A stretch of DNA of 35,975 bases from the NCBI GenBank assembly GCA_934254725.1, contig CAKQLR010000018.1, positions 1-35,975 of the forward strand, written 5' to 3'. Each line of letters starts with the position of its first letter. The first letter of the stretch is position 1. The position numbers and the translations under genes were made by a program. The notes beneath the pieces were generated by a model. That model did no database searches. It was not told the origin of the DNA and saw only the letters and a program-made list of their open reading frames with translations. This document shows positions 5,662 through 13,237 of the stretch, piece after piece. Origin of the DNA: an uncultured Clostridia bacterium (GTDB lineage: Bacteria > Bacillota > Clostridia > Christensenellales > Borkfalkiaceae).

Positions 5662-7098
5662 ATGGCATACTCAAAAATTACAACAAACAAACGCGGCGTT
5701 TTACAAGCGAAAATTCAAGCGTATGGGTTAGATCCTATGACGGGGAAATCGAAGTTGTATGTTAAAACCGTTCATAATACGGACAATCTTTCCGAAGCAA
5801 AATTCAAAAAGTATGTAGCAAAAGCAGAAATTGAATTTGAGGAAAGCATAAAACTGACGGGAAAGACATCGGCAATCGAAAAAACTTCAACAGACGGAGT
5901 TCTGACCTTTACGCAGCTTGTAAAAGAATGGAAAACGTCCGTGCTGCAAAATCTATCAAGAAATTACTATGGCAGGATATGCGTTACCGAAAAACTATTT
6001 ACGAGTTTTTTGGTCGAACACCATCTTGCCGATAAACCAATCTCGGAAATTACTGTTCGACACGTTCAGTTGTTCCTTAATTCGTTTTGCTCGGGCGAAG
6101 AAATCCCGTCCGGCTTGGCAAAACTGAAAAAGCCATTGCCTGATACTATAAACGGCAGGCAAATGATAAGGGATAACGTTATAAACACGAACAGTTTATA
6201 TAGACTGAAACATCTCGACGGGGCAATCAAAGTTCAAACGGCAAAGAAAATCTGTGAATATTGCCACTTGAAATTTGACGACTATTTTGAGCCAATCTTC
6301 AAGATAAAGGAATGTTCGCCCGAAACGATAAAAGGACATCGAAGAATACTCCGAACTCTTTTTAATGAGGCTGTCAGGTATGAATGGATTGCAAAAAATC
6401 CCGTATGCAAGACAAAAGTCGGTGCATCGGCAAAAAACGGAAACATTTCGATTAAGCCCGTCGAAGAAAAAGAAGTGTTTTCGCTCGCGGAAGTAAGACA
6501 ATTCATCAAACTTCTTGACGAATTACCCGACGATTTGATATATCGACGCGTTACGTTGAAATTTGTGGTCTTAACGGGCGTGCGAACAGCCGAATTGCAC
6601 GGTTTAAGGTGGGCGGACTTTGATTTTGACAAGAGAATTGTCCACATTAGACGTAACAGACTTGCGACCGAGGGATTTGGCATCTACGAAAAAGATCCGA
6701 AATCAAGAACGTCGAAACGCGATATACCGCTTCCGGCTGAACTGATGGACGACCTTAAAAAGTATATGGATTGGTTCAGGCTTGCCGACGATGAATTTGA
6801 CAACAAATTAGACGAATATTACTTCTCCGTCAATATATTGAGAGAGCCTGAAGGCGTATCCAGCACAGCACAATGGCTTGCTAAATTTGAGACAAAGCAC
6901 GGTCTTAAAAAGGTTTCGCCACACGGATTGAGGCATACATATTGCAGTATTCTTTTGTCCCAAAATGTGCCTATTCAGACAGTCAGCAAATATCTCGGAC
7001 ATAGCGATTCGACTATAACTCTTGAAGTTTACAGTCACTTTATTCCAGACACACAAGAGCGAGTCACCGATGCGTTGAGCAATTTGTTTAACGACTAA
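5662..7098 (+). CDS. int: Tyrosine recombinase (integrase)
   Basis: The protein has 478 residues, somewhat long for the family. The N-terminus (to about 65) resembles the arm-binding domain of Tn916/phage integrases, with the core-binding SAM-like domain at about 85-260. The catalytic domain carries Arg308 (TGVRTAELHGLRW), the basic strand around KSRTSKRDIPL, His421 and Arg424 (HGLRH), His447 (YLGHS) and the nucleophile Tyr457 (EVYSHF), so the active site is complete. An insertion of about 70 residues between the core-binding half and a second amphipathic segment is unusual. The gene points at the tRNA-Arg 3' end, the expected layout for tRNA-targeting elements. GGAGG lies 6 bases before the ATG. 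Confidence 0.92.
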   Translation: MAYSKITTNKRGVLQAKIQAYGLDPMTGKSKLYVKTVHNTDNLSEAKFKKYVAKAEIEFEESIKLTGKTSAIEKTSTDGVLTFTQLVKEWKTSVLQNLSRNYYGRICVTEKLFTSFLVEHHLADKPISEITVRHVQLFLNSFCSGEEIPSGLAKLKKPLPDTINGRQMIRDNVINTNSLYRLKHLDGAIKVQTAKKICEYCHLKFDDYFEPIFKIKECSPETIKGHRRILRTLFNEAVRYEWIAKNPVCKTKVGASAKNGNISIKPVEEKEVFSLAEVRQFIKLLDELPDDLIYRRVTLKFVVLTGVRTAELHGLRWADFDFDKRIVHIRRNRLATEGFGIYEKDPKSRTSKRDIPLPAELMDDLKKYMDWFRLADDEFDNKLDEYYFSVNILREPEGVSSTAQWLAKFETKHGLKKVSPHGLRHTYCSILLSQNVPIQTVSKYLGHSDSTITLEVYSHFIPDTQERVTDALSNLFND

Positions 7099-7133
7099 GC
7101 GACTCGCTTAGATTATATAAGGAGAAAACGATA

Positions 7134-7331
7134 ATGTATTTACCACGATTAAGAAGAATAGCAGACGTATTGAACGAAGTAAAACAAGTCGATCCCGACA
7201 CTTGTCTTACTCGCAGTATGTTGATTGAGCTAATGAAACAAGGCGTAATAACGCCGCTCAAATACGGCAACGCTTGGGTTGTCAATATGGACGAATTGCT
7301 GTTATTTGTAAACGGCAAAAAGGAGAAGTAA
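7134..7331 (+). CDS. Second excisionase-like small HTH protein
   Basis: The protein has 65 residues with the same layout as the gene at 5466: a helix-turn-helix (TRSMLIELMKQGVITPLKYGN) followed by a wing and a final helix (VVNMDELLLFVNG). The start has AAGGAG 9 bases upstream. It lies 35 bases after the integrase and one base before the next gene. I infer DNA binding at the element end or control of int. It could also be a paralogue that arose by duplication. Confidence 0.6.
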   Translation: MYLPRLRRIADVLNEVKQVDPDTCLTRSMLIELMKQGVITPLKYGNAWVVNMDELLLFVNGKKEK

Positions 7332-7332
7332 A

Positions 7333-7803
7333 ATGAAATATATGACGTCAGGTGACATTCATAGAATGTTTAAGCAAGAAGACGAAGGCACAATCATAAG
7401 ACGTAATAACGTTCGTAGAATCGCTCTCGAAAACGGGATTAAGCATACGCTTACGCAAAACATAATCTTGATTGACTCAAAAGATTTCTTTGAGAAAGTA
7501 AACCCGTATGATTTGCAAGACCACGAATACAAAATACCCAAGTTAAGGAACATTAAAGATTGTGCGAGAGAGTGGAACAAACACCGAAAAAAAGGCGACC
7601 GTTTTATACACGCCGATGAAATACGCGATTTTTTGAAAACGGACACAACGGTATTTAAGTATAAGTTCGGCAATAAGTGGATTGTAAACTACGATCAGCT
7701 TTTGCCACACCTCAAGAAAATAAACCGCCGCGAAAGCAAAATGTGGAAGAAATATATGCAGTGCTTAGGCATAAAAAAATCAGTCACTCCACGAAAAAAG
7801 TGA
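7333..7803 (+). CDS. Two-domain HTH protein at the element end
   Basis: The 156-residue protein appears to contain two winged-helix units. One spans about residues 5-55 (TSGDIHRMFKQEDEGTIIRR, then IILIDSKDFFEKV). The other spans about 85-132 (IHADEIRDFLKTD, then WIVNYDQLLPHL) and resembles the domain of the gene just upstream. The tail is very basic (MWKKYMQ, VTPRKK). AAAGGAG precedes the ATG. The last codons overlap the terminator hairpin used by the convergent tRNA-Arg gene, and the stop is 8 bases from the tRNA's CCA end. A role in excision or att-site architecture is inferred. Confidence 0.6.
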   Translation: MKYMTSGDIHRMFKQEDEGTIIRRNNVRRIALENGIKHTLTQNIILIDSKDFFEKVNPYDLQDHEYKIPKLRNIKDCAREWNKHRKKGDRFIHADEIRDFLKTDTTVFKYKFGNKWIVNYDQLLPHLKKINRRESKMWKKYMQCLGIKKSVTPRKK

Positions 7804-7807
7804 CTGA
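7772..7807 (-). terminator. tRNA-Arg terminator inside the convergent HTH gene
   Basis: TCAGTCACT (7780-7788) pairs perfectly with AGTGACTGA (7799-7807). On the minus strand a run of seven T follows. It lies 5 bases past the tRNA CCA end and overlaps the last codons and stop of the plus-strand HTH gene. The element therefore supplies the tRNA's terminator. Confidence 0.8.
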
Positions 7808-7811
7808 CGGC

Positions 7812-7840
7812 TGGCCTGCCTGATTGGAGTCGAACCAACG
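7812..7840. other. Likely attachment site (attL or attR)
   Basis: The 3' end of tRNA-Arg (acceptor strand, T arm and CCA) faces the integrase module. Tyrosine integrases commonly recombine within this segment and rebuild the tRNA. The other copy must lie left of the window. The core boundaries are inferred, not seen. Confidence 0.45.
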
Positions 7841-7888
7841 GCGTTCCGCTTAGGAGGCGGACCCTCTATCCTACTGAGGTACAGGCAG
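7812..7888 (-). tRNA. tRNA-Arg(CCT), CCA encoded
   Basis: A complete cloverleaf folds on the minus strand: acceptor CTGCCTG / CAGGCAG, D stem CCTC / GAGG, anticodon stem TCCGC / GCGGA with loop CTCCTAA (anticodon CCT, reading AGG), T stem GTTGG / CCAAT with loop TTCGACT, discriminator G and an encoded CCA (7812-7814). Its promoter (TTGCAA, 17 bases, TAAAAT) and terminator are both visible. It is the presumed integration target of the element to the left. Confidence 0.92.
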
Positions 7889-7897
7889 ATATTTGAT

Positions 7898-7926
7898 ATT
7901 TTAGCACGATTTGAAAGTTATTGCAA
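7898..7926 (-). promoter_or_regulatory. Promoter of tRNA-Arg
   Basis: TTGCAA (7921-7926) and TAAAAT (7898-7903) are spaced by 17 bases on the minus strand, 10 bases upstream of the tRNA. Confidence 0.7.
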
Positions 7927-8042
7927 AAGATTTTACAATACCGAAACAATACCTAAAACAATACCAAGTATTACTTTCTAAAAGCCAAACCACAATATTT
8001 AGTTGTAAATGTTATGTCCCAACTCAATATGTTGTGTTTTTT

Positions 8043-8098
8043 ACCGAGTTAAGCACTCCCTTAGGAGGGGTTTATTATATCCATTTAACTACGGAAGC
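8043..8098 (-). pseudogene. Truncated second tRNA-Arg(CCT)-like sequence
   Basis: Reading the minus strand from 8098: a 7-base acceptor strand (GCTTCCG), then TA, a D arm (GTTA, loop with GG, TAAT), an anticodon arm with loop CTCCTAA (anticodon CCT; only 3 bp of stem pair) and a T-stem-like CTCGGT. The sequence then loses all tRNA character: no T loop and no acceptor 3' strand (CGGAAGC) follows. It lies 155 bp from the intact tRNA with the same anticodon. The rest of 7889-8488 holds the tRNA promoter, an AT-rich stretch in which I see nothing, and the pckA promoter and leader. Confidence 0.6.
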
Positions 8099-8353
8099 TT
8101 ATTCGATTTTTTAACTTCGAGAACAAAAACGGTGCATAAAAATAGCACTACACTCGCTCAAAGCTTATTTATTTTACTATATATTTAAGAAAAAATCAAT
8201 CGTTTTTTAACTGTACCGCAAATTTGTTTTTTATTTTTTGCTTTTACCCGAGTATTAAACCCGAAAGGAACGTTCCTCCCTCTTATTTTTTAAATTTTTT
8301 CGATAAAAAACATTTTCTCGGTAAAAAACGCTATACTTTTTTTTTATTTTTGC

Positions 8354-8440
8354 TATAATATACAGTGGGAGAAGAGGAAACAATTAGTTTGCGTGCGTCC
8401 GTAAAACAACGACTTACACAAACAAAGAAAGTTTTTCTCC
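8354..8440 (+). promoter_or_regulatory. pckA promoter -10 box and structured leader
   Basis: TATAAT at 8354-8359 is clear, but no good -35 box lies 17 bases upstream, only an AT-rich tract. The predicted 120-base leader can close on itself (GGAGAA 8368-8373 with TTCTCC 8435-8440, plus an inner AAAC / GTTT). Regulation by an activator or by leader structure is possible. Confidence 0.5.
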
Positions 8441-8488
8441 GTATTAAATTATGACAAATAAATTTTTACATAAAGGAAGGTTATTAAA

Positions 8489-10093
8489 ATGGCAAAACTC
8501 GATTTAACAAAGTATGGCATTACCGGAACTACGGAAATCGTACACAATCCTTCTTATGAAACATTGTTTGAAGAAGAAACGAAAGCCGGCTTAGTCGGCT
8601 ATGAGAAAGGTCAGGTCAGCGAGCTCGGCGCGGTTAACGTTATGACCGGTATCTACACCGGACGTTCGCCTAAAGACAAGTTCATCGTTATGGACGAAAA
8701 CTCCAAGGACACCGTTTGGTGGACGAGCGACGAATATAAGAACGACAACCACCCCGCAAGCGAAGAAAGCTGGAAGGCTGTTAAAGAAATAGCAGTTAAA
8801 GAACTTTGCAACAAACGTCTTTTCGTTGTAGACGCTTTCTGCGGCGCAAACAAGGACACCCGTATGGCTGTTCGTTTTATCGTGGAAGTCGCTTGGCAGG
8901 CACACTTCATTAAGAATATGTTCATTCAGCCTACCGAAGAAGAACTTGCAAACTTCAAGCCCGATTTCGTTGTTTACAACGCTTCCAAAGCTAAAGTCGA
9001 AAACTATAAAGAACTCGGTCTTAACTCCGAAACTGCGGTTGTATTCAACATTACCACTCGCGAACAGGTTATCATCAATACCTGGTACGGCGGCGAAATG
9101 AAGAAAGGTATGTTCTCCATGATGAACTACTACCTCCCCCTCAAAGGCATCGCTTCCATGCACTGCTCGGCTAATACCGACATGAACGGAGAAAACACCG
9201 CTATATTCTTCGGACTTTCCGGAACGGGCAAAACTACCCTTTCCACCGACCCGAAGAGACTTCTCATCGGCGACGACGAACACGGTTGGGACGATAACGG
9301 CGTATTCAACTTCGAAGGCGGCTGCTATGCTAAGGTTATCAACCTCGATAAAGATTCCGAACCCGACATTTACAACGCAATCAAACGCAATGCGCTTTTG
9401 GAAAACGTTACGCTTGACGAAAACGGCAAGATTGACTTTGCAGACAAGAGCGTTACCGAAAACACCCGCGTTTCCTATCCTATCAATCACATCAAAAACA
9501 TCGTTCGCCCCGTATCCAGCGCACCTGCCGCTAAGAGCGTAATTTTCCTTTCGGCTGATGCTTTCGGAGTACTCCCCCCTGTTTCGATACTTACACCTGA
9601 ACAGACTCAGTACTACTTCCTCTCCGGTTTCACCGCTAAACTTGCGGGTACCGAACGCGGAATAACCGAACCTACCCCCACTTTCTCCGCTTGCTTCGGT
9701 CAGGCGTTCCTCGAACTCCACCCAACCAAGTACGCAGAAGAATTGGTTAAAAAGATGAATATGAGCGGCGCTAAAGCTTACCTTGTAAACACCGGCTGGA
9801 ACGGAACCGGCAAACGTATATCCATTAAGGATACAAGAGGTATTATCGACGCTATTCTTAACGGCTCGATCAACGAAGCTAACACCAAGACTATTCCTTA
9901 CTTCAACTTCGAAGTACCCACGGAACTCCCCGGCGTTAACCCCGCAATCCTCGACCCGAGAGATACCTATGCAAACAAGGAAGATTGGGAAACCAAAGCT
10001 AAAGACCTTGCAGGCAGATTTATCAAGAACTTCAACAAGTACACCACTAACGAAGCAGGCAAAGCACTTGTTAAAGCAGGTCCTCAGTTATAA
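8489..10093 (+). CDS. pckA: Phosphoenolpyruvate carboxykinase (ATP)
   Basis: The protein has 534 residues, the normal length. It interconverts oxaloacetate + ATP with PEP + CO2 + ADP in the cytoplasm. The P-loop GLSGTGKTTLS is at 242-252. The metal-binding segment LIGDDEHGWDDNGVFNFEGG and the N-terminal substrate-binding segment TGRSPKDKF (about 54-62) are intact. The ATG follows AAGGAAGG. The gene is monocistronic, with a strong terminator 23 bases past the stop. In fermenting anaerobes the enzyme often runs in the PEP-carboxylating direction toward succinate or propionate, which is family knowledge and not shown here. Codon use is more optimised than in the neighbouring element genes, as expected for an abundant enzyme. 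Confidence 0.97.
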   Translation: MAKLDLTKYGITGTTEIVHNPSYETLFEEETKAGLVGYEKGQVSELGAVNVMTGIYTGRSPKDKFIVMDENSKDTVWWTSDEYKNDNHPASEESWKAVKEIAVKELCNKRLFVVDAFCGANKDTRMAVRFIVEVAWQAHFIKNMFIQPTEEELANFKPDFVVYNASKAKVENYKELGLNSETAVVFNITTREQVIINTWYGGEMKKGMFSMMNYYLPLKGIASMHCSANTDMNGENTAIFFGLSGTGKTTLSTDPKRLLIGDDEHGWDDNGVFNFEGGCYAKVINLDKDSEPDIYNAIKRNALLENVTLDENGKIDFADKSVTENTRVSYPINHIKNIVRPVSSAPAAKSVIFLSADAFGVLPPVSILTPEQTQYYFLSGFTAKLAGTERGITEPTPTFSACFGQAFLELHPTKYAEELVKKMNMSGAKAYLVNTGWNGTGKRISIKDTRGIIDAILNGSINEANTKTIPYFNFEVPTELPGVNPAILDPRDTYANKEDWETKAKDLAGRFIKNFNKYTTNEAGKALVKAGPQL

Positions 10094-10115
10094 TTTAAAC
10101 AGTTAAAAAAAGTTC

Positions 10116-10152
10116 AGGCGGGCGCCGATTTTATATCGACGCCCGCCTTTAT
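10116..10152 (+). terminator. pckA terminator
   Basis: A GC-rich stem of about 14 bp with one mismatch (AGGCGGGCG.CGAT at 10116-10129 with its complement at 10135-10148) is followed by TTTAT. Confidence 0.9.
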
Positions 10153-10217
10153 CTACCCGTTATTTATTATAAAAAGTGCCCTGTTTCAAAGATTATCGAG
10201 GAGTTTTTACAATTAAC

Positions 10218-10814
10218 TCACTTTAAAAATCTGCAGGTATCTATAAGGACAACACCTTTTGCCGCTTTACAAACGGGGCATTCATCCCACGCTTCATTTG
10301 ATTTTGCTTTATAACCGCATCCTCCGCAAACCCATTCGACGGGCGTATCGGAAGAATACAACTTACCCTCTTTCATCGCGTTGTAAATGGCATTGAATAA
10401 CTGCTCGTGCGATTGTTCTATCCCCGCTATGCGCTCGTAAAGCAAAGCGATATCTTCAAAACCTTCTTCCCTCGCGACCTTTGCAAAATGAGGGTAGACC
10501 TCTTCGGCTTCTTTGCGTTCGTCCTCTGCTGCAAAACGGAAATTTTCGATTAAATCCCATTTTTCTCTGAAAGGATAGCCGCCTTCTATATCCACGTTCT
10601 TAATTATGTCCTCGTGGCATTGCTGCATTGCGGTGTAAAACATTCTTGCATGGTTGAATTCGTTGTACACGACCTTATCCACTAATTCGGCTAAAGCGTT
10701 GTAGCCTTCGTTTCTCGCGCCGTACTCTATAAATTCGTACCTAACGCGCGCCTGCGTTTCGCCCGCAAAGCTTGCCGCAAGATTGATAAATGTTCTGCTG
10801 TCTTTTAATTTCAT
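10218..10814 (-). CDS. rbr: Rubrerythrin
   Basis: The 198-residue protein reduces peroxide in anaerobes using a non-haem di-iron site. The four-helix domain (about 1-150) carries the glutamate and ExxH ligands: FAGETQARVRYEF, NEFNHARMF and GIEQSHEQLF. The C-terminal rubredoxin-like domain (about 158-185) has the four iron-binding cysteines, CGGCG and CPVC. I start at the ATG at 10814 after AAAAAGGAGG; a longer frame from 10850 would add a lysine-rich stretch lying on the ribosome binding site. It is convergent with pckA and divergent from the tRNA-modification gene, with AT-rich promoter DNA between (TATAAT visible near 10868-10873 on the minus strand). Confidence 0.95.
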   Translation of the reverse strand: MKLKDSRTFINLAASFAGETQARVRYEFIEYGARNEGYNALAELVDKVVYNEFNHARMFYTAMQQCHEDIIKNVDIEGGYPFREKWDLIENFRFAAEDERKEAEEVYPHFAKVAREEGFEDIALLYERIAGIEQSHEQLFNAIYNAMKEGKLYSSDTPVEWVCGGCGYKAKSNEAWDECPVCKAAKGVVLIDTCRFLK

Positions 10815-10902
10815 ATTTAGTCCTCCTTTTTGTAATATCTTCTTTTTCAAAAAAAATATTCTTTTTATTATATAAATAATGAAGGATTTCTCTCGTCAGC
10901 GC

Positions 10903-10931
10903 TTGAAAAAAAAGAAATTTTATTGTAAAAT
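10903..10931 (+). promoter_or_regulatory. Promoter of the TtcA-like gene
   Basis: TTGAAA (10903-10908) and TAAAAT (10926-10931) are spaced by 17 bases, 34 bases upstream of the ATG. Confidence 0.7.
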
Positions 10932-10965
10932 ATAGAAGAAAAAAATATGTTTTTACGGAGAAAAA

Positions 10966-11748
10966 ATGGAATTACAAAGACTGCTTTCCCCTGCAAGGAG
11001 AATTATCGACGAATACCATATGATACAAGACGGCGACAAAATTGCCGTGGGGCTTTCCGGAGGGAAGGACAGCGTTACGCTTCTGTACATTATGGCGGGG
11101 CTTAAAAAGTTTTACCCTAAAAAGTTTGACGTCGTGGCGATTACCATCGACATGGGTTTAAAGGATATGGACGAAAACGAAAAAACGGCGCTTAAAAATC
11201 TTTGCGAAGAACTCGGCGTTGAATACAAAGTCGTCCACACGGATATTGCGGAAATTATTTTTGATATAAGAAAAGAATCAAACCCATGCAGTCTGTGCGC
11301 GAAAATGCGCCGCGGGGCGCTGAACACAACGGCGCTTGAGATGGGTTGTAACAAAATCGCCCTCGGTCACCACGCCGACGATTTGATTGAAACGCTTTTC
11401 CTTTCGCTGTTTTACGAGGGCAGACTTTCCTCCTTTTCACCCGTTTCATATATGAGCAGAACAGGCATTACGCTTATCCGCCCAATGCTCTATATAGAGG
11501 AGAAAGATATCCGCTCTTTCATAAAGGGAAAGCCCATACTTCACAACACCTGCCCGGCAGATAAACACACGCAGAGACAGTTTATAAAGGATCTGCTGAA
11601 CGACTTGAAAAAGGATATTCCGTTTGTTAAACACAGAATACTCGGCGCGATTACCCACCCCGAGAGAAATAACCTCTTTGACAAATGCCTGGTATATAAA
11701 AATACCGGAAACGAAACCACCGAAACCGAGCAGTCCGAAGAACAATAA
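10966..11748 (+). CDS. TtcA-like tRNA 2-thiocytidine synthase
   Basis: The 260-residue cytoplasmic protein belongs to the PP-loop ATPase family that adenylates and thiolates tRNA bases. The SGGKDS motif is at 31-36. Cys108 and Cys111 (PCSLC) with Cys196 (NTCPAD) form the three-cysteine set that holds a [4Fe-4S] cluster in TtcA and TtuA. The conserved GHHADD segment is near 134-139. The ATG follows GGAG by five bases. The C-terminal 15 residues are Glu/Thr-rich and probably disordered. It has its own promoter and a terminator shared with the convergent transporter gene. Firmicutes members are usually called TtcA-family; C32 thiolation has not been shown for all of them, so I leave the symbol empty. 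Confidence 0.88.
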   Translation: MELQRLLSPARRIIDEYHMIQDGDKIAVGLSGGKDSVTLLYIMAGLKKFYPKKFDVVAITIDMGLKDMDENEKTALKNLCEELGVEYKVVHTDIAEIIFDIRKESNPCSLCAKMRRGALNTTALEMGCNKIALGHHADDLIETLFLSLFYEGRLSSFSPVSYMSRTGITLIRPMLYIEEKDIRSFIKGKPILHNTCPADKHTQRQFIKDLLNDLKKDIPFVKHRILGAITHPERNNLFDKCLVYKNTGNETTETEQSEEQ

Positions 11749-11759
11749 TTTCTCATAAT

Positions 11760-11815
11760 AAAAGCCCCGATTTATCCGAAAAGGTCGATTCCTTCGCGAT
11801 AAACGAGGCTTTTTC
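11760..11815. terminator. Shared bidirectional terminator
   Basis: AAAAGCC (11760-11766) and TTTATC (11771-11776) pair with GATAAA (11798-11803) and GGCTTTT (11807-11813), with T runs on both sides. It separates the convergent TtcA-like and FNT genes. Confidence 0.7.
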
Positions 11816-11830
11816 TTTTTTTAATTGTTT

Positions 11831-12550
11831 TTATTCTTCCGTTTCATTGTTTTCAGAAACGGGTTTATTTCTTTTAAAGTTTGCAATCTTTTCGCCTATC
11901 GGGAACATTACACCGCCTACGATATTGCCGAGCGCCGTCAGTGCAGCGAAAAGAATCAGCCTTGTAATATCCATATCCGCCTTGCCGAGTACGGCAAGGA
12001 AAATATATGCCTGATTTGCAATACAGTGTTCGAAGCCGAGATACACGAAAAGCACCACGGGGAATAATATGCAGAGAGTTCCGGATAATCCTTTCAGCCT
12101 TGCATTCTGATGCGCCTTAACGGCAAAAGTGATCATATTACCGCAGAAAACGGCGGAAATAAAACTGCCGAAAAGTCCGTTTGAAAGCTTTGCCTGAGTA
12201 ACCGAAACGGCTCTTTCGGTTATAGCTCGCGACACGGCGTTATCCGTCAGAAAAACAAGCAGACATAAAATAAAAATGCCTAAAGTATTAAACGCGTAAC
12301 AGACGACAAGCGTCCACCACTGCGACGGTTTTATATCCACAAGCGTGGGAACCATTCCCGTGAAAAGCTTGTATTCCATAACTATTATAAAATACAGCCC
12401 GAAGCCGAAAAGCAAACTGCAAACGGCTTTTTCCCATGCGCCGCTGCCAGAAACAGACGACGCGTACAGATAGACAAATGCCGCAAAGGCTATGCAAACG
12501 CCCGCGAAAAGCGAGTATATTATCAGCTTTTTTACTCCTATTTCTTTCAT
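11831..12550 (-). CDS. Formate/nitrite transporter family (FNT) channel
   Basis: The 239-residue integral membrane protein has six hydrophobic segments. The FNT signatures are present: the loop EYKLFTGM (matching ELFTGN) in segment 2 and GFEHCIAN, with the central pore histidine, in segment 5. FNT proteins form pentamers passing formate, nitrite, hydrosulfide or acetate/lactate. The substrate cannot be told from sequence here. At 239 residues it is slightly short, mostly at the N-terminus, but all six segments are present. GAGGAG precedes the ATG. No clear promoter is visible, so it may be read through from the gene upstream past a weak terminator. Confidence 0.88.
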   Translation of the reverse strand: MKEIGVKKLIIYSLFAGVCIAFAAFVYLYASSVSGSGAWEKAVCSLLFGFGLYFIIVMEYKLFTGMVPTLVDIKPSQWWTLVVCYAFNTLGIFILCLLVFLTDNAVSRAITERAVSVTQAKLSNGLFGSFISAVFCGNMITFAVKAHQNARLKGLSGTLCILFPVVLFVYLGFEHCIANQAYIFLAVLGKADMDITRLILFAALTALGNIVGGVMFPIGEKIANFKRNKPVSENNETEE

Positions 12551-12569
12551 TTTTCACTCCTCTTTCGTT

Positions 12570-12601
12570 AAAAAGCCGCCTTTTTCGCAGATTATCGGCT
12601 T
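12570..12601 (-). terminator. Terminator between the YcxB-like and FNT genes
   Basis: CGGCTT (12596-12601) pairs with AAGCCG (12573-12578), followed on the minus strand by TTT. It is a weak-to-moderate hairpin right after the upstream gene's stop. Confidence 0.5.
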
Positions 12602-12604
12602 GTT

Positions 12605-13126
12605 TTAATAATCGAGGATAATCTTGCAGTCATAGAAAAGCTTAAATAAATCGTCTGCGGTACCGCTAACGAAACTGTCGGACGGAATGTAATACATTTC
12701 ATCTTTATTTACGAAAACCATAAAACATTTTTTAGTTCTCTTAACCTTGTAAATTTTATCGAAAGTAAGCTTTTCGCAGTCGGTCTTTCCTCCGGATCTT
12801 CTTGTAATGGTAATAAGCCCGGGGATTATTTTATAATTCATTTCTATATCCGCATCCTCTACCCCGTAGCTTCTTATGTTTTCCTTAGTTTCGGATCTTG
12901 TAAGATAAACGGTGAGCGCGATAATAATCGGGCAAGCGGCTATCAAAGCGATACCGCCGACAAGCTGCCCCGTTCCGCTTCTTTCTATAATTAAAATAAT
13001 GCCGCCTACGAGAAGCGCAACCGCAAGGAACGGAAACGCTATATAATTAGCTATACGCTTTCCCTTACCCATATCTATTACCTTTTGTTTGCTTAAAACG
13101 TAATTTACTTCTATATTTCTTGTCAT
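12605..13126 (-). CDS. YcxB-like membrane protein
   Basis: The 173-residue protein has two hydrophobic helices (about 25-46 and 53-73) followed by a cytoplasmic beta-rich domain of about 90 residues. Its end (FDKIYKVKRTKKCFMVFVNKDEMYYIPSDSF) matches the YcxB-like, PH-like C-terminal pattern. Function is unknown in this family. The ATG at 13126 follows GGAGG. An internal ATG at residue 19 would also leave both helices intact but lacks a ribosome binding site. It has its own promoter with near-consensus boxes. Confidence 0.65.
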   Translation of the reverse strand: MTRNIEVNYVLSKQKVIDMGKGKRIANYIAFPFLAVALLVGGIILIIERSGTGQLVGGIALIAACPIIIALTVYLTRSETKENIRSYGVEDADIEMNYKIIPGLITITRRSGGKTDCEKLTFDKIYKVKRTKKCFMVFVNKDEMYYIPSDSFVSGTADDLFKLFYDCKIILDY

Positions 13127-13146
13127 AGTTTCCTCCGTTAAAAATT

Positions 13147-13175
13147 ATTTTATCATATAATGAATTTCAAGTCAA
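13147..13175 (-). promoter_or_regulatory. Promoter of the YcxB-like gene
   Basis: TTGACT (13170-13175) and TAAAAT (13147-13152) are spaced by 17 bases on the minus strand. Confidence 0.8.
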
Positions 13176-13184
13176 TCGTTATGC

Positions 13185-13220
13185 AAAAGCGGCTGCCGAA
13201 AAAATCCGACCGCCGCTTTA
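13185..13220 (-). terminator. Terminator of the surface-protein operon
   Basis: GCCGCTTT (13212-13219) pairs with AAAGCGGC (13186-13193), with further partial pairing inside the loop and TTTT in the descending stem. It follows the giant gene's stop by 18 bases. Confidence 0.6.
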
Positions 13221-13237
13221 TTGCACCTTTTTTATCT

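Noticed and set aside
7911..8114. 67-codon plus-strand frame between tRNA and pckA
   Set aside because: It covers the tRNA promoter and the tRNA-like relic and has no ribosome binding site.
8591..9721. 376-codon frame antisense to pckA
   Set aside because: pckA is certain; the long antisense frame is a by-product of its codon bias and has no protein-like motifs.
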